A stretch of 64,000 bases of DNA from Adiantum capillus-veneris (taxonomy: Eukaryota > Streptophyta > Polypodiopsida > Polypodiales > Pteridaceae), in assembly GCA_014529385.2 (NCBI GenBank), contig CM043963.1:96858412-96922411 (forward strand), read 5' to 3'. The notes below the pieces were generated by a model, which saw only the letters and a program-made list of their open reading frames with translations, made no database searches and was not told the origin of the DNA. Below are positions 23,401 to 34,367 of the stretch, piece by piece. Made by a program: the position numbers and the translations under genes. How positions within the stretch are numbered: position 1 is the stretch's first letter; each line of letters starts with the position of its first letter.

Positions 23401-24547
23401 TATAACAGAGTCAGAAATCCAGTTCAGATATTGACTTATGATGGGTATCTAGCGCATCACCAAGCCTACATGGCTAAGGTGATACAGGATGTGGAGCCCA
23501 CATGTTTGAAGGATGCAGTTGGAAATGTGCATTGGGACGATGCAATGAATGAAGATATGGCTGCATTGGAAGCAAACGACACATGGGAGTTGGTCCCATT
23601 GCCAATTGGCAAGAAAGCTATTGGCTGTAAATGGGTGTATAAAACTAAGAATAAGGCTGATGGTAACATTGAGCGTCACAAGGCAAGGCTGGTCGCAAAG
23701 GGTTATGCACAGACGTATGGCATAGACTATGAGGATACCTTTGATCCAGTGGCAAAGATGACGACAGTGAGAGCTGTCATAGCAGTGGCTGCATCTAGAG
23801 GATGGATTATGCATCAAATGTATGTAAAGAATGCCTTCTTGAATGGTGAGTTGCAAGAGGATGTGTATATGGATCAGCCGCTGTAAGGTCTCTGACCCCA
23901 ACCAAAAAAGAGCACCCTTGTACCATGAAATGATCATAATGGAAAAAAGTTACTATTTTTAGCAGTTTTCCGAATTCTGTCAGTGCCATTATGTTTAGAA
24001 TGTTATAAAGCTTCGAAATGTGAATTAAAATAATTTTTGTGAAAATTTTCCAAATATAGTAAGTTTTTGGTCACCCGACCCGTCTAGTTTTGACCGTCTC
24101 GAAAAACTACACCCGTACCCCGAATTTGAAAAAATGCATTTTTGGACCCCGGGAGCTGCTAAATATGTCAGGTACTTGGACCAATACGCCTTAGTTAGAG
24201 CTTAGTATAGCAATTTACAACATCAAATTCCGACTCGTATGACCCACTTTAGCCTAAAACCAATTTTTCATAAAATCGTCCGGGGAGGCACCGGGGGCCC
24301 AGGCTGTGTGGGAACAGGTTCCAGGCCACTCCAGACCATCTTTAGAAGCTAGGGGGCGCCCTCTTGCCTTGTGGGAGTCTTTGGGAAGCTTCCAAGCAAG
24401 TAACTAAGTGTCAGAGCCAGTTAACCAAGCCAACTAGACACTTGGTGGGTAGGCAACTGGACTTGCCATGCTTAACTAGAGAGGCGCTCAGATGCAAATA
24501 GAAACCCAAATCGATTTTCAGCTTGAGGAGGCCTATTTAAAGGTGTG

Positions 24548-24610
24548 CTCACACACACACACACATGCTCACACACACACACCCAGTATACACCCACACA
24601 CCTACACACA
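24548..24610. repeat. (CA)n-rich stretch
   Basis: Interrupted CA dinucleotides, with CCCACACACC variants, lie inside the 2783-bp insertion. Confidence 0.85.
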
Positions 24611-25867
24611 CCTTGGGAAGGTGCTGTCGGTACGCACATAGTTTTTGAAGGAGGAGCAAGGAGGGAGGTGCTGCCGAAATTCTCATCTTGAGGATTCATT
24701 GGATCAGAAAAATCAGAGGATTCTCAGCCCCTAATCACGGTAATCATGGTTTAATTACTGCTCTTCTTAATTCTCATCTTTATTCTCCAAATTCCTTAGC
24801 TACTATGCTTAATCCTGGCTATAATTCCCTATAGCTGCTCTCTAAATCTCCATAGCTATACTCCATTACATAATCATCATTCAATTAGCTAAATTATGCA
24901 GCCATTCATCATCCTTAACCAAGGATTAATGCATGATTAGGAAAGATTCTCTCTCTAGGTAGCATAGTTAATAAATTGTCAGCCAGTAATAGTGTAGATT
25001 TGATGAAATGCATTCTTTTACCACTCAATAGTGTTGTAATTAAATTAGAATCAATCTTCTCCCACATTAAAATGTGATTAAGGCTGAAAATTAATCCGTC
25101 ATTAGGCCATTAAGAAGAGAATTTTATGTCACACATGCCTGCGGCAATTCTGCATCTTCATATTGCTCTAGGAAAATGAATGAGCTTGCTTACTTCATCT
25201 CTTTTGTGAATCAATTAGTAAAATTCTGAATTTCTTAATCATCTAAGCCAAGTAATTAACCTTAGAGCCATTTCCCATAGGGTAAGTAAGGAATTACCCA
25301 TAAAATTGCTAAGTCTCAAAGGAAAAATCTAATCTCTTGCCTAAGGAGGATTCTTTAATAATTCTAATCTGCCATTTGGTTGTTATGATGCTCTCGGACT
25401 TTAGCTCTTTTCTTCAAGTTTATCATTTAAATTAGTGAGTAAAATGGCCCCGGTTAAGAGAACTCGCTTCGGTGGTGCCCACGACCACGAGGCGGGAACG
25501 AGCAATACAAATTGAAAAGGAAAAGCTCCCATGGTCGAACAAGCACCGGCCATTTCACGAGCCAATGACGAAGAAATGGAAGAGGTAGATCACAGTTTTA
25601 TTCATATTGTTTAATTTAACATTGCATACATTTAGCTAGGAATGAACATATCCCCAAACATGTTGGAGAAATCCGACAGAAACCTCGGCAATTGAATTCA
25701 TTTGTATATTAAAGTCTAAAGTAGGAAAGAAATGATTGACGGATATACTGTTGCAATAGGAAAGAATGTCTGCTAGGGAAAATTTAGCTCGGAATGTTCA
25801 TTCTATTTCCAATGTTTAATTAGTCATGAACCCCCTCCTGATCACAGCGGGCAGAGTTCTTGGTTAA

Positions 25868-25962
25868 GGGCTCTTGAATCCACGACTGCTGGTTAAGCGG
25901 GGGATACCCACGACTGCTGGTTAAGCGGTGGGAACCCACGTCTGCTGGTTAAGCGGTGGGAA
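25868..25962 (+). repeat. Tandem ~30-bp repeats in the LTR-like insertion
   Basis: Three units carry 'CTGCTGGTTAAGCGG' followed by 'GGAACCCACG' variants. They form a short array in the second half of the insertion. Confidence 0.8.
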
Positions 25963-27808
25963 TGTCCATGTCGTGCTTTCTATGTGGTGGACATACCTAG
26001 TTGTATGGGCAGCTAGGCGACAACGGGAGGAGTAAACTCTTGCTGGAGGGGGGATGTTGTACCTCCAGAACATTGGAGTTTTAATGAATAAGTTTGAGTA
26101 GAATTTTTACTAGAATACTGTCTTGGTGTTGTTTGCAATACTGGTTGAAGGGCTGTTTTAACGAACAATGTGATTCGGAATTAATCAAGGAATGTTTATG
26201 TTGAACAACCATTGTGGTAGTGATTAGGTCACACAAGGAAGTGTGAGTGTGGGGGTGGAAAGTGGGGACTTGGCTTAGGTTGCCAATGCCTATGAGATGG
26301 GTGGTCCCGATTGGTCGGGAACTCTCTCTCCCTATAGTGTTTAATTTGATATTAGTAATACTCATTGCCCCTAGAGCAGTGAAATCTCGAGAGTACGTGC
26401 CTCTCAAACATGGGGAAAAAGGCACTCGGGGTTTCTCTCCTCTTGGAAGGTGGGTCTTAGGATCGCTATATGGTTTAAGTACGCTTTCCCTGCGAGGTGG
26501 AGCTAGATCTCATTGCTAGTAGGCTCAAGCTCGACTTACTTTGTGATGAGAGATTGTCTGCTAGCTGAACCCTAAAACACTTTGTTTGATTCCGCTATAG
26601 ATCTAGTGGCCACCAGGTTCACCATCAGATCCACTGTTTGATATGGCGGGGTGGGGACCTCACAGCCACCTGGTTATGTCGATCCAAGCTACCCAGATTA
26701 TGTATGCAGACTTCTCAAAGCTTTGTATGGTTTGAAGGAGGGCTCTAGAGCATGGTATGACAGGATTGCCAAGTATCTTGTCAGTATTGGGTTTAGAAGA
26801 GCTCATGCTGATCATTCACTCTATGTACGTGAGAGTGATGTGGGGATTGTGGTCATTACCATATATGTAGATGACCTTATTATTGTGGGTGACAATGCTA
26901 TGGAGATTGACCATGTGCAGGGTCTTCTCAAACAGGAGTTTGAAATGAAAGATTTGGGCGAGTTGCGCTACTTTCTTGGCATTGAGGTAATCAGGACTCC
27001 AGAGGGTGTATGGATGTCACAGAGAAAGTAGGCTTTGGACATGTTGTCAAAGTATGGTATGGCTGATTGTAAGCCAATTTCTATTCCCTTGGATGTGAAT
27101 GCAAAGCTGAGTGCAGAGAAGGGTGATGTTGTTGAGGATGTCAAGATGTACAGGAAGATTGTGGGTAGTCTAATCTACTTGACTATCATGAGGCCAGACT
27201 TGAGCTACACAGTAGGCTTGGAGAGTCAGTTCATGCAGCTTCCGAGGAAGCCACATTTGGATGGAGTACGACGCACACTTTGGTATGTGCAAGGGACTCT
27301 TGACTACGCATTGTTCTATGTAGCAGATGTGCCATTAGCATTGTAAGGGTATACAGATGCATATTGGGCAGGTAGCATTGTTGATAGGAGATCTACGAGT
27401 GGCTTCATGTTCTCTTTTGGGAGTGATTTTGCTACTTGGAGTATCAAAAAGCAGCCTACGGTTGCTTTATCGAGCACAAAGGCCGAGTATAGAGGTGCAG
27501 CAGTTGCGGCGTGCGAGGTAGCTTGGCTACGCACATTACTTGAGGACTTGGGAGTGCAGGTGGACCAGCAGGTTGTCATCCATTGTGACAACCTCAGCAG
27601 CATGCAGTTGGCTAGGAACCCAGTGTTCCATGCCAGGACCAAGCACATAGAGGTCCATTACCACTACGTTCGAGAGCGAGTGTTGGCGGGCGACATCGAC
27701 TTGGTCTACGTCAGCACAGAGGATCAGATAGCGGATATCTTTACCAAGGCCCTCGGAGCTGAAAAGCTTCGACGTTTCCAGACTATGCTTGGACTCTGCG
27801 ACATGCAG

Positions 27809-27822
27809 AGCTCGAGGGGGAG
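27809..27822 (+). other. Polypurine tract of the copia element
   Basis: The purine-rich run GAGGGGGAG directly precedes the 3' LTR at 27823. Confidence 0.85.
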
Positions 27823-28143
27823 TGTTGAGATGACGAGCTCTACATCTTGAGCTGGCATCCACCACGGGTCTTGGACGCTTACATCATTTACTCATTGGCA
27901 CGTTGGGTGACCAACACAGAGGATCCCTGCCAGTGATTCTATAGCTGGACTACACTTATAGTGCCAGCCTAGTATGCTTCTAGCGCGTTCACACTTAGTG
28001 ACTGCATGTACATATGTACTACTTTTCAGCTTTAGCACTTAGTCATTTTGTACTCTTTTTTCTGTGCGAAGAAGAAGAAGCTTTCCATCTGTGTGTGTTG
28101 TGTGCTTGTCTTGTGTAGCTCTCTTGCATCCTCTTTCTTTACA
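27823..28143 (+). repeat. 3' LTR of the copia element
   Basis: It is 321 bp, ends CTTTACA, and is followed by the target duplication TTATG. It keeps the ~29 bp missing from the 5' LTR and contains the stop codon of the gag-pol frame. Confidence 0.93.
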
Positions 28144-28148
28144 TTATG

Positions 28149-28379
28149 CAGTTCGATGCATCCACTTTCATCAAAATTGATTTTTGTTTTCCCTTGCTGG
28201 TTTCAATTATTTTCTTTTCTCGTTATTGTCCCATTTTCTTTGCAAAATATCTTTGTTGACACCTACAACATTGGTTTGGGAATTCAAAAAACCTGTCTTC
28301 TCCTTTGAGTATATGTTTTTCTCTTATGTGCTCTCATTAGTCAAGGGAAGGTGGTATTTGCGTAGTTGATATCCACTAA
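28149..28379. other. Unassigned
   Basis: T-rich sequence between the copia element and gypsy scraps. I saw no conserved coding or repeat signal. Confidence 0.4.
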
Positions 28380-28505
28380 TCCAATTTTCCACGATTTCTC
28401 CATATGAGGTGGTTAACTTGAGAGCCCTACTTGGTGAAACATTTTTAATGACAAAAGGACCATGTCCTTTTTTATTGAACCTGGGTATATGTTGTTTCAA
28501 AGAGT
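28380..28505 (-). pseudogene. Gypsy B-like integrase C-terminal scrap
   Basis: About 125 bp closely match 14430-14560 in the same orientation: 'CTACTTGGTGAAACAT' and 'GACAAAAGGACCATGTCC' are shared almost exactly. In the minus sense this encodes the GPFVV region of the gypsy B integrase C-terminus. Confidence 0.75.
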
Positions 28506-28509
28506 ATAT

Positions 28510-28790
28510 TCATGCATCCAAGGAAAGGAAGCTTAAATGACAACAGGTTATTGAGGAGGCTCAAGAGGAGACACACATTCAAGTTTTGCAATAAAAAGAT
28601 GCAAGACAACCTGTTTCACAAGTTGTACCACTCAATACTCTCCAAATTCAACCCTTAGCAGAGGACGAGGTCGAGACTGATGATGAATGGATGGATGGTC
28701 TTGATATGTGAATCAATGTGAATCTGAACGAGGATCACAAACTCAAAGATTTAGGAGATACGGGAGCCCAAGTCAATGTATGAGAAATTT
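28510..28790 (+). pseudogene. Gypsy B-like post-integrase scrap, inverted relative to its neighbour
   Basis: The + strand reads 'VIEEAQEETHIQVLQ', 'QVVPLNTLQIQPL' and 'DEWMDGLDM', then 'DLGDTGAQVNV'. This matches the minus strand at 14330-14090, including the start of the retropepsin-like segment, here with DTGA intact. It abuts 28380-28505, which is in the opposite sense, so an inversion junction lies near 28507. A stop follows VNV. Confidence 0.75.
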
Positions 28791-28954
28791 TAGGGACAAC
28801 TTTTATTATATTAGAAGGTTTTTTTTTCCTGAATTTCTTTATACTTTGTAGGTTTTCTCACCTTCAAATCTAAAATTTAGAGATAAATTTCAAAATCTAG
28901 CTGGGGTTTTCTTAGATCCAAAGAAAGCCCTGGCCTAAGAATCTAGTTGTAAAT

Positions 28955-29152
28955 GTGGGGGCTGGAATCAAGGTTATTTTGCTTAAGTTTGGCAACTTCT
29001 TTGGTACTTTCATTAAGTGTAACAAATTTGGCCACTTTTCAAGTTCATGCCTAGCTGCATTAGATACATCTCTAGGCCTGAATTCAGGTCAAAAAGATTT
29101 ACTTGCTACATTTCAGATGGGCACTGAGAGAGAGACTCATTACCCAATGTAA
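28955..29152 (+). pseudogene. Gag-like scrap with partial zinc knuckle
   Basis: A 65-codon frame contains 'KCNKFGHFSSSC', which matches the last three ligands (C, H, C) of a gag CCHC knuckle; the first Cys is lost. No other domain is recognisable. It is probably the remnant of a retrotransposon gag that lost the rest of its pol. Confidence 0.5.
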
Positions 29153-29159
29153 ATGAAAA

Positions 29160-29857
29160 GATGATGTGTAGCCTAATACACGCTAGGGAACCTTAGAGAG
29201 TGAGGAGAAGTTTGTCAAAGCCCATCAGTGCACTAAAAAGGACACCCCTAGATAACACTTTACATCCGTCACCCAAAAATTTTGACTTTCCTAGTGGTTC
29301 ACAAGATTGTTCTTACACCAATGTTTAGAAATAAAGATGAAAGATCGCCACAAATCTCCAACATCTCATGCAAGCGGCTTAAACCCTAGATGGGTGGATG
29401 AAACAAGATCCGCTAGATATTTTCAAAACCCCGTTCCTCTATGATAACATCTATGAGGCTCTTTGGGTGTCCCATTAGGGCCAAAAGCAACTGAAAAAGG
29501 ATTGTATACAGAATTTGTTAACTTACTGATTAGCAGAGCCGCTGATGATCAAAACGGCTTCTAATTTGATCGTTTTGGTTATTTAAAGCGTATGTATGCA
29601 ATTCAAAGTGTATCTAGGTACATATCTCTAAATATTCAAAAAGATACCATTTTCTTCAGATTCCTTTATGGATCACCTCGAAATTTGTTTTGATTTACTT
29701 CTCTTGGTGGCAAATAGTTGATTCCACTTTTGAATCACTCAATCCCTCATTTTTTTCCTCTAACCTTTCACGAGCTTTCTCTCTTCTTTTTTCATGCTTG
29801 CAGCTCTACTACTACATTATCTCCATTATATTTTTTGTGTTCTCTTCATTACTTACA
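29160..29857. other. Unassigned, upstream of transposase-like copy T1
   Basis: No conserved coding signal. The pyrimidine-rich stretch at ~29740-29850 ('CTCTTCTTTTTTCATG', 'CTCTTCATTACTTAC') directly precedes the T1 start codon and could be a 5' leader. A terminal inverted repeat was not found. Confidence 0.35.
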
Positions 29858-30860
29858 ATGAGTAATACATCTTCCATTAGTGATAACCGTAAGTCTCACT
29901 TGAACATTAAACTAAGCCAAAAATATGCTACTACGTGGAGTGTCTATGAGAGACTATTTACAAATGAAAATGAAGCACAACAACTTTGCAATGAAGGGAA
30001 AAACATTGATCTATGGACCCATGGGAGCTTGTATCCACCGGATCCCAGCATTGGAAGGTATCCATATTTTCACACACCTCATGATTTGATGAGATTTGTT
30101 GGAGATGGGGTTGATGGCTTACTAAAATATAGTTCTAGGCTATCTCATCTACACATTGATCATATATATTCAATAATTCCAAATTTCTTTGTCTTCGAAT
30201 GCAATAAGAATTTTAGGACTTGAAAACCAAATAGCGTCTCTAAAACAAGAAAATCATCAGCTTCATATTTTAAAAGAATCTCCAATAGGATTAAGAGCAC
30301 AAGTAAAACGAATCAGAGATGTAGTAAACTTAACAAAAGGTTCTTGACAAAGGAAAAGATTGCTAGAGAACATGTGACCAGTCGTTTAGGATTTGACATG
30401 TCCAATGTTCAAGAAAGGGTGAGATTCTTGAATGAGCCTAATGAACAAGAGTGACATTTTGAAATTTTTGAACTTCCCAAAAATCGAACCCAAAAGAAAC
30501 TGGTATTTCAAAATGTACTGAAAGATATGGATTTATTGGTCCAAGCTTCTCAAATTCAATAAGTTTATGACATAGTGGGGTTGAGTAGAAGGGGTTATAT
30601 GGCCATCTCTAAAACCTGGTTTCAAGTCCTTAAGTATTATAAGATTAAAGCTTTTGGATTTCCTAGGCCTCAAAATGCTGGAAAAGTAAGGACTTTGTAA
30701 AATGAACAAATACCCGAACATTTTGGAGAGTACTATCATATAGAGGGAACAATGCCATACAAAAAAGAGAAGAAAAATCTTCTTTTGAGTATAATGTTTT
30801 TAACAACATCTGGATGAGTACAAAAAAGTTCAATCTGCTATGGTGAGATATTATAAAATG

Positions 30861-31256
30861 TGAGAATTAGATTGTGAAGGAAAACTTATATTTGTTATGA
30901 AATTGGATGAGGCTCAAATTCAAAAATATCAACAAATGGAAAGAGTATCCATATCCCTTATGAACAGAGCATTGGATTATAGCCAAGGTAAGCTTGATTC
31001 CACATACCTTGAAACTCAATAAAAAATGGAGCTATGGTGGATTGGAGAAGCTCTAATGTGAGAATTAGATTGTGAAGCAAAACTTATATTTGTTATGAAA
31101 TTGGATGAGGCTCAAATTCAAAAATATCAACAAATGGAAAGAGTATCCATATCCCTAATGAACAGAGGATTGGATTATAGCCAAGGTAAGCTTGATTTCC
31201 CATACCTTGAAACTCAATAAAAAATGGAGCTATGGTGGATTGGAGAAGCTCAAATG
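30861..31256 (+). repeat. 198-bp tandem duplication inside T1
   Basis: The block starting TGAGAATTAGATTGTG at 30861 repeats at 31059 with only a few differences. Each copy encodes the 'VMKLDEAQI' to 'ELWWIGEA' segment. Confidence 0.9.
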
Positions 31257-32070
31257 CCACTAGAAAACCATGATACATTGAAATGGCTCTTTTTGCAGAC
31301 TGGCATCCCTTATGTTATACAAGACAAAAATGCAAGTGAACAAGTCCATGTAGATGGCATGGGTAGATTGATAGTAGAATGGCACTTGCGTGCCAACCTT
31401 AAGGCGTTGTAGTGCATGTTTGGTGTATGTGGAGGTGCCAATATCAAGTATCCATGTCTGTATTGCATGGAAAGCAGTAGAACAAAAGGATGGCTTGCAC
31501 AACATGAGGTTGGAAAACCACCATCATGAAATAGTGTGATGTCACGACTACTCATTGTCTTCTATGATTTGGGATCCAATTCTAGCAATAGATTTATAAA
31601 ATGTACATATATGTTCAATGCATACAAAGATTAGAATCTTGGACAAATTGCTTCAACTCCACCTTGAAACTCAATCAAAAATGGATCTATGGTGGATTGG
31701 AGAAGCTCAAATGCCACTAGAAACCATGATACATTGAAATGGCTCTTTTTACAGACCGACATCCCTTTTGTTATACAAGACCAAAATGCAAGTGAACACT
31801 CCGTGTAGATGGCGTGGGTAGCTTCATTGTAGAATGGTAGTTGAGTGCTGACCTTAAGGCACTACAATGCATGTTTGGTGTATGTGGAGGTTCCAATACC
31901 AAGTATCCATGGCTGTATTGCATGGCAAGCAATAGAACGAAAGGATGGCTTGCACAACATGAGGTTGGAAAACCACCATCGAGAAATAGTGTGATCGTCA
32001 TGATTACCCATTGTCTTTCATGATTTGGGATCTAGTTCTACCAATAGATTTAAAAAATGTACATATATGT
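31205..32070 (+). repeat. ~460-bp tandem duplication inside T1
   Basis: The segment from 'ACCTTGAAACTCAAT' through 'AATGTACATATATGTT' occurs at about 31205-31615 and again at about 31665-32070, with more divergence than the 198-bp repeat. It carries the second D and the CxxC region. The first copy has ANLK and CLYC; the second has ADLK and WLYC. Confidence 0.85.
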
Positions 32071-32164
32071 TCTGTCATAAAATCTAATATCTAACTAGCC
32101 CAAATGATTTTATCATATTAAACTGATCATTTAATATGGGAGAATAAAGAGCAACAAGCGTTAT

Positions 32165-32365
32165 AATAGAGACATTTGCTTCTAGACCTATCTCAATAGG
32201 GGACCAAAAGGAGAGATGGTTGCATCTCAACAGGGGTCTAAAAGGAGATGGTCTACCAAAGAACAAGTTCTTCTAGAATTATCTCAACAGGAGACCAAGA
32301 GTAGAGATGGTTACATCTCAATACGGGTCCAAAAGGAGGTAGTCTATCAAAGAGCAACATGCATC
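32165..32365 (+). repeat. Tandem ~92-bp repeat, two copies
   Basis: Two imperfect units are built from 'ATCTCAATAGGGGACCAAAA', 'GAGATGGTTGCATCTCAA' and 'GGTCTACCAAAGA' variants. They lie immediately after T1. Confidence 0.75.
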
Positions 32366-32479
32366 TAATGGAGCTTAAAATACCTTAGGGTTAGCTTCAT
32401 TAAAGACCTCCAATAGTTAGTGTTAAAAGTCCTTTGACCTTAGGCAAGCTAGGACTGAGCTTGAGGTGGGAACCCAACC

Positions 32480-32640
32480 TAAACCTGAGGTGCTTGTTGT
32501 GCTTGCTAACTAAGGTGCTTGAGGTGCTTGATGACTAAGGTCCTTGTCGTGCTTGATGAATAAGGTGCTTGAGGGGCTTGTCATTCTTGATGAGGAAGGT
32601 GGTTGAGAAGCTTCCTATGCATGGGGGGTAAGGTGCTTGA
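32480..32640 (+). repeat. Short degenerate tandem repeat, 'AAGGTGCTTGAGG'
   Basis: Five or more units of about 25-32 bp contain 'TAAGGTGCTTGAGG' and 'GCTTGATGA' variants. Confidence 0.75.
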
Positions 32641-34325
32641 GTTAGAAAGAGACCCTACAAAGGAGGGGGAAATCCCCAAAGCTAGGGGAATATTTGACTT
32701 AACCTCCCACTCACCCAAAGGGCACCCTTTTCTCAAGGGGCACATGGGACACATGTTAGACTCTCCCCATGCTTAGCCACATGGTGTGCTTGAATGCTCT
32801 TGGCTGGGCTAAAGAGGGGTCCAATGAGCTTCTAGTTCCATTTAACAAATATCTAGATATTTTCAAGATCTCTCTCTCTAAGGGGTAAGTAGGACACTTG
32901 TACAAATACTACCCATGTACTTGAAATGCATGGTGCATATGATTGGCTAGGGGGAGAGGGGTCCAATCAGCTTTAGGCATGAGAAAAAAATACAAGTCAC
33001 CCCAAGCAAGCAAGGGGTGTGATGGGGGGTATCCACCACTCACACACTCATTTTGTGGATTCATTCTCACTTGGTGAAAGTAGAGGAACTCCACCTCCTT
33101 CTCCAAGATTTTGAGAAGTGAGATCCTACACCAACACTCTTGGCTATGCAATGCAACTCCAACCAAGAGCCATGCTTCAATGCTTAAGATTGCCTTCTTC
33201 TGTATCTTCATTACTATGCTATTATGTATGCTAGCAAGAAGATTGATGATAAGTGAGAAACTATTTCTTTCTACTATGAAATGTTTCTTTTTCCTCTTCC
33301 CTACCCTCATTTTCTGATAGCTCTCTCCACCTTCGAAGGTGTTTGAGGCCTAAGGATTCAGGCTTGGAATAGTTAATGCTTTTTACAAAGTTTATGTTAT
33401 GTTTGTGATGCATGAAGCTTTCTATGCATCACCTAGGTCACAAGGAACACAAATATTGTATTGTACCAAGTCTCTCTTGACGAGAGAAACTATAATACAA
33501 ATGCCTATTGGAGGGGGGACTGGCTTCGTACGAATCCAGTCCGGTGTATGAGAGTAGATTGAGAGGAGGAAGGATTAGTCTTACAAGAAAGATGTACATA
33601 TCCTCACATAATCACTCATATTAGCGTAGCATAGCTTAGTAATTAGCATGGTAGATGAGATGAGCATGCATTCAAGCTTGGTTCTTGGTTGGATTTGCAT
33701 CACAAAGTCAAGAGTTGTTGGTGTAGGCCTCCCTTCTCACAAGCTTGAAGTAGGTGATAAGCTTTCCATCAAAGCTTGAGAAGGAGAGAGAGAGAGAGTC
33801 TTCTTGCTCCACACATGAGATTGTGTGAGTGTGTGTGTGTGATAATTCCTTGACAATTCAAGCCTCTCTCTCTCTCTCTTGGTCGACCCCTCTTCCATTG
33901 TACTCATGTAGGCACCCCATTGGCCCATGGCAGGCTTAGCCAATGAAAATTGAGAGGCATAAGTGATAGCCTTTTGACATGTGTCCCCATTTCCCCTTTT
34001 GTGGGAGATTTAGGTAATTAATTAGTGCAAATAAACTCTAATTGGACCCCTTTGTCTCTTGACCAATAGGAATCAGGCAAACCACTAGGCTGTTGAATGC
34101 TCATTGGATCCCTTGGGATACTTTTCGATAGTCTGCTAGAGAGCTTAATTCTTATTGGTTCTTGTATTAAGTGTTTTTAAATTAATTAAACTAGATTTCC
34201 TCTAGCCTAATTCTCACTGGTCCACCTCCATGGCCATCCAATAGGTATTGAGTACACCTTGTGGGCATCTGGGCTAGGGAGCTAACATGTGTCCCTCATT
34301 CTCTTTGTGTAAAGGAAGCTTGTGA

Positions 34326-34367
<42 letters not shown>

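Larger units (their letters stand above)
23882..26664 (+). mobile_element. 2783-bp LTR-like insertion (solo LTR or LTR-only element)
   Basis: It begins TGTAAGGTC and ends GACCTCACA, an inverted terminal repeat with TG...CA. It is flanked by the 5-bp duplication GCCGC/GCCAC (23877-23881, 26665-26669; one mismatch), the pattern left by LTR-retrotransposon integration. It has no primer site, polypurine tract or coding region, so it is best read as a solo LTR left by recombination between two LTRs, or as a large non-autonomous derivative. Its 3' part is shared with 1-611. It contains (CA)n at 24548-24600 and short tandem repeats at 25868-25962. Confidence 0.85.
20711..27850 (+). pseudogene. Copia gag-pol polyprotein, inactivated
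   Basis: From Met 20711 one frame runs through gag (N-terminal 'KLEKNNYPAWKFRITNFLKG'), zinc knuckle CWNCGERGHMSRDC (21539), protease 'WYVDSGASNHMTS' (21728, catalytic Asp intact), integrase (HHCC 'WHKRIGH...CAACQFGK' from 22145; core with 'HIDVWGP', 'RSDGGGEY', 'QQNGIIERKNR'), then RT ('[10 protein letters not shown]', '[10 protein letters not shown]'; 'IYVDDLIIVG' at ~26860) and RNase H ('SSTKAEYRGAA', 'VFHARTKHIEV'). Stops lie at 20972, 21338, 21677, 21965, 22040, 22964, 27029 and 27344, with a one-base frameshift near 23094. Removing the insertion with one target-site copy joins the RT in frame (MDQP / GYVDPS). The frame ends inside the 3' LTR, as is common. Confidence 0.96.
20128..28143 (+). 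mobile_element. Full-length Ty1/copia retrotransposon with nested insertion
   Basis: The 5' LTR (20128-20419) and 3' LTR (27823-28143) are bounded by TGTTGAG and TTTACA. The target duplication TTATG is perfect (20123-20127, 28144-28148). A primer site follows the 5' LTR and a polypurine tract precedes the 3' LTR. One gag-pol frame begins at 20711 and has the copia order: gag, protease, integrase, RT, RNase H. A 2783-bp LTR-like insertion (23882-26664) lies within RT. Without it the element would be about 5.2 kb, a normal copia length. Eight stops and one frameshift make it defective. Confidence 0.97.
29858..32075 (+). pseudogene. T1: broken copy of an unfamiliar DDE-transposase-like gene
   Basis: The first frame (Met 29858 to 30223) has 'NIDLWTHGSLYPPDPSIGRY' and 'LMRFVGDGVDGLLKY'. 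After a frameshift come a coiled-coil-like segment ('ENQIASLKQENHQLHIL') and 'KESPIGLRAQVKR'. Further pieces are 'LSRRGYMAIS', 'FGEYYHIEGTMPY', 'LIFVMKLDEAQIQKYQQMER', 'VHVDGMGRLIVEWHLRANLK' and 'YPCLYCMESSRTKGWLAQHE'. All recur in T2 (minus strand, 49.7-46.9 kb). A D (in KLDE), a later D (ADLK in the second repeat) and CxxC fit DDE transposases with a zinc-binding insertion. Parts are tandemly duplicated (30861-31256; 31205-32070). The segment with the catalytic Glu is absent. I do not recognise the family name. Confidence 0.65.

Noticed and set aside
26247-26519. 90-codon frame in the LTR-like insertion
   Set aside because: It is not conserved in the related copy at 1-611 and has no domain.
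20711-27850. TAG readthrough, a variant genetic code or RNA editing to explain the copia stops
   Set aside because: Stops of all three types occur with a frameshift, other elements here are equally decayed, and U-to-C editing is known from plant organelles, not nuclear retrotransposons. Mutation is simpler.
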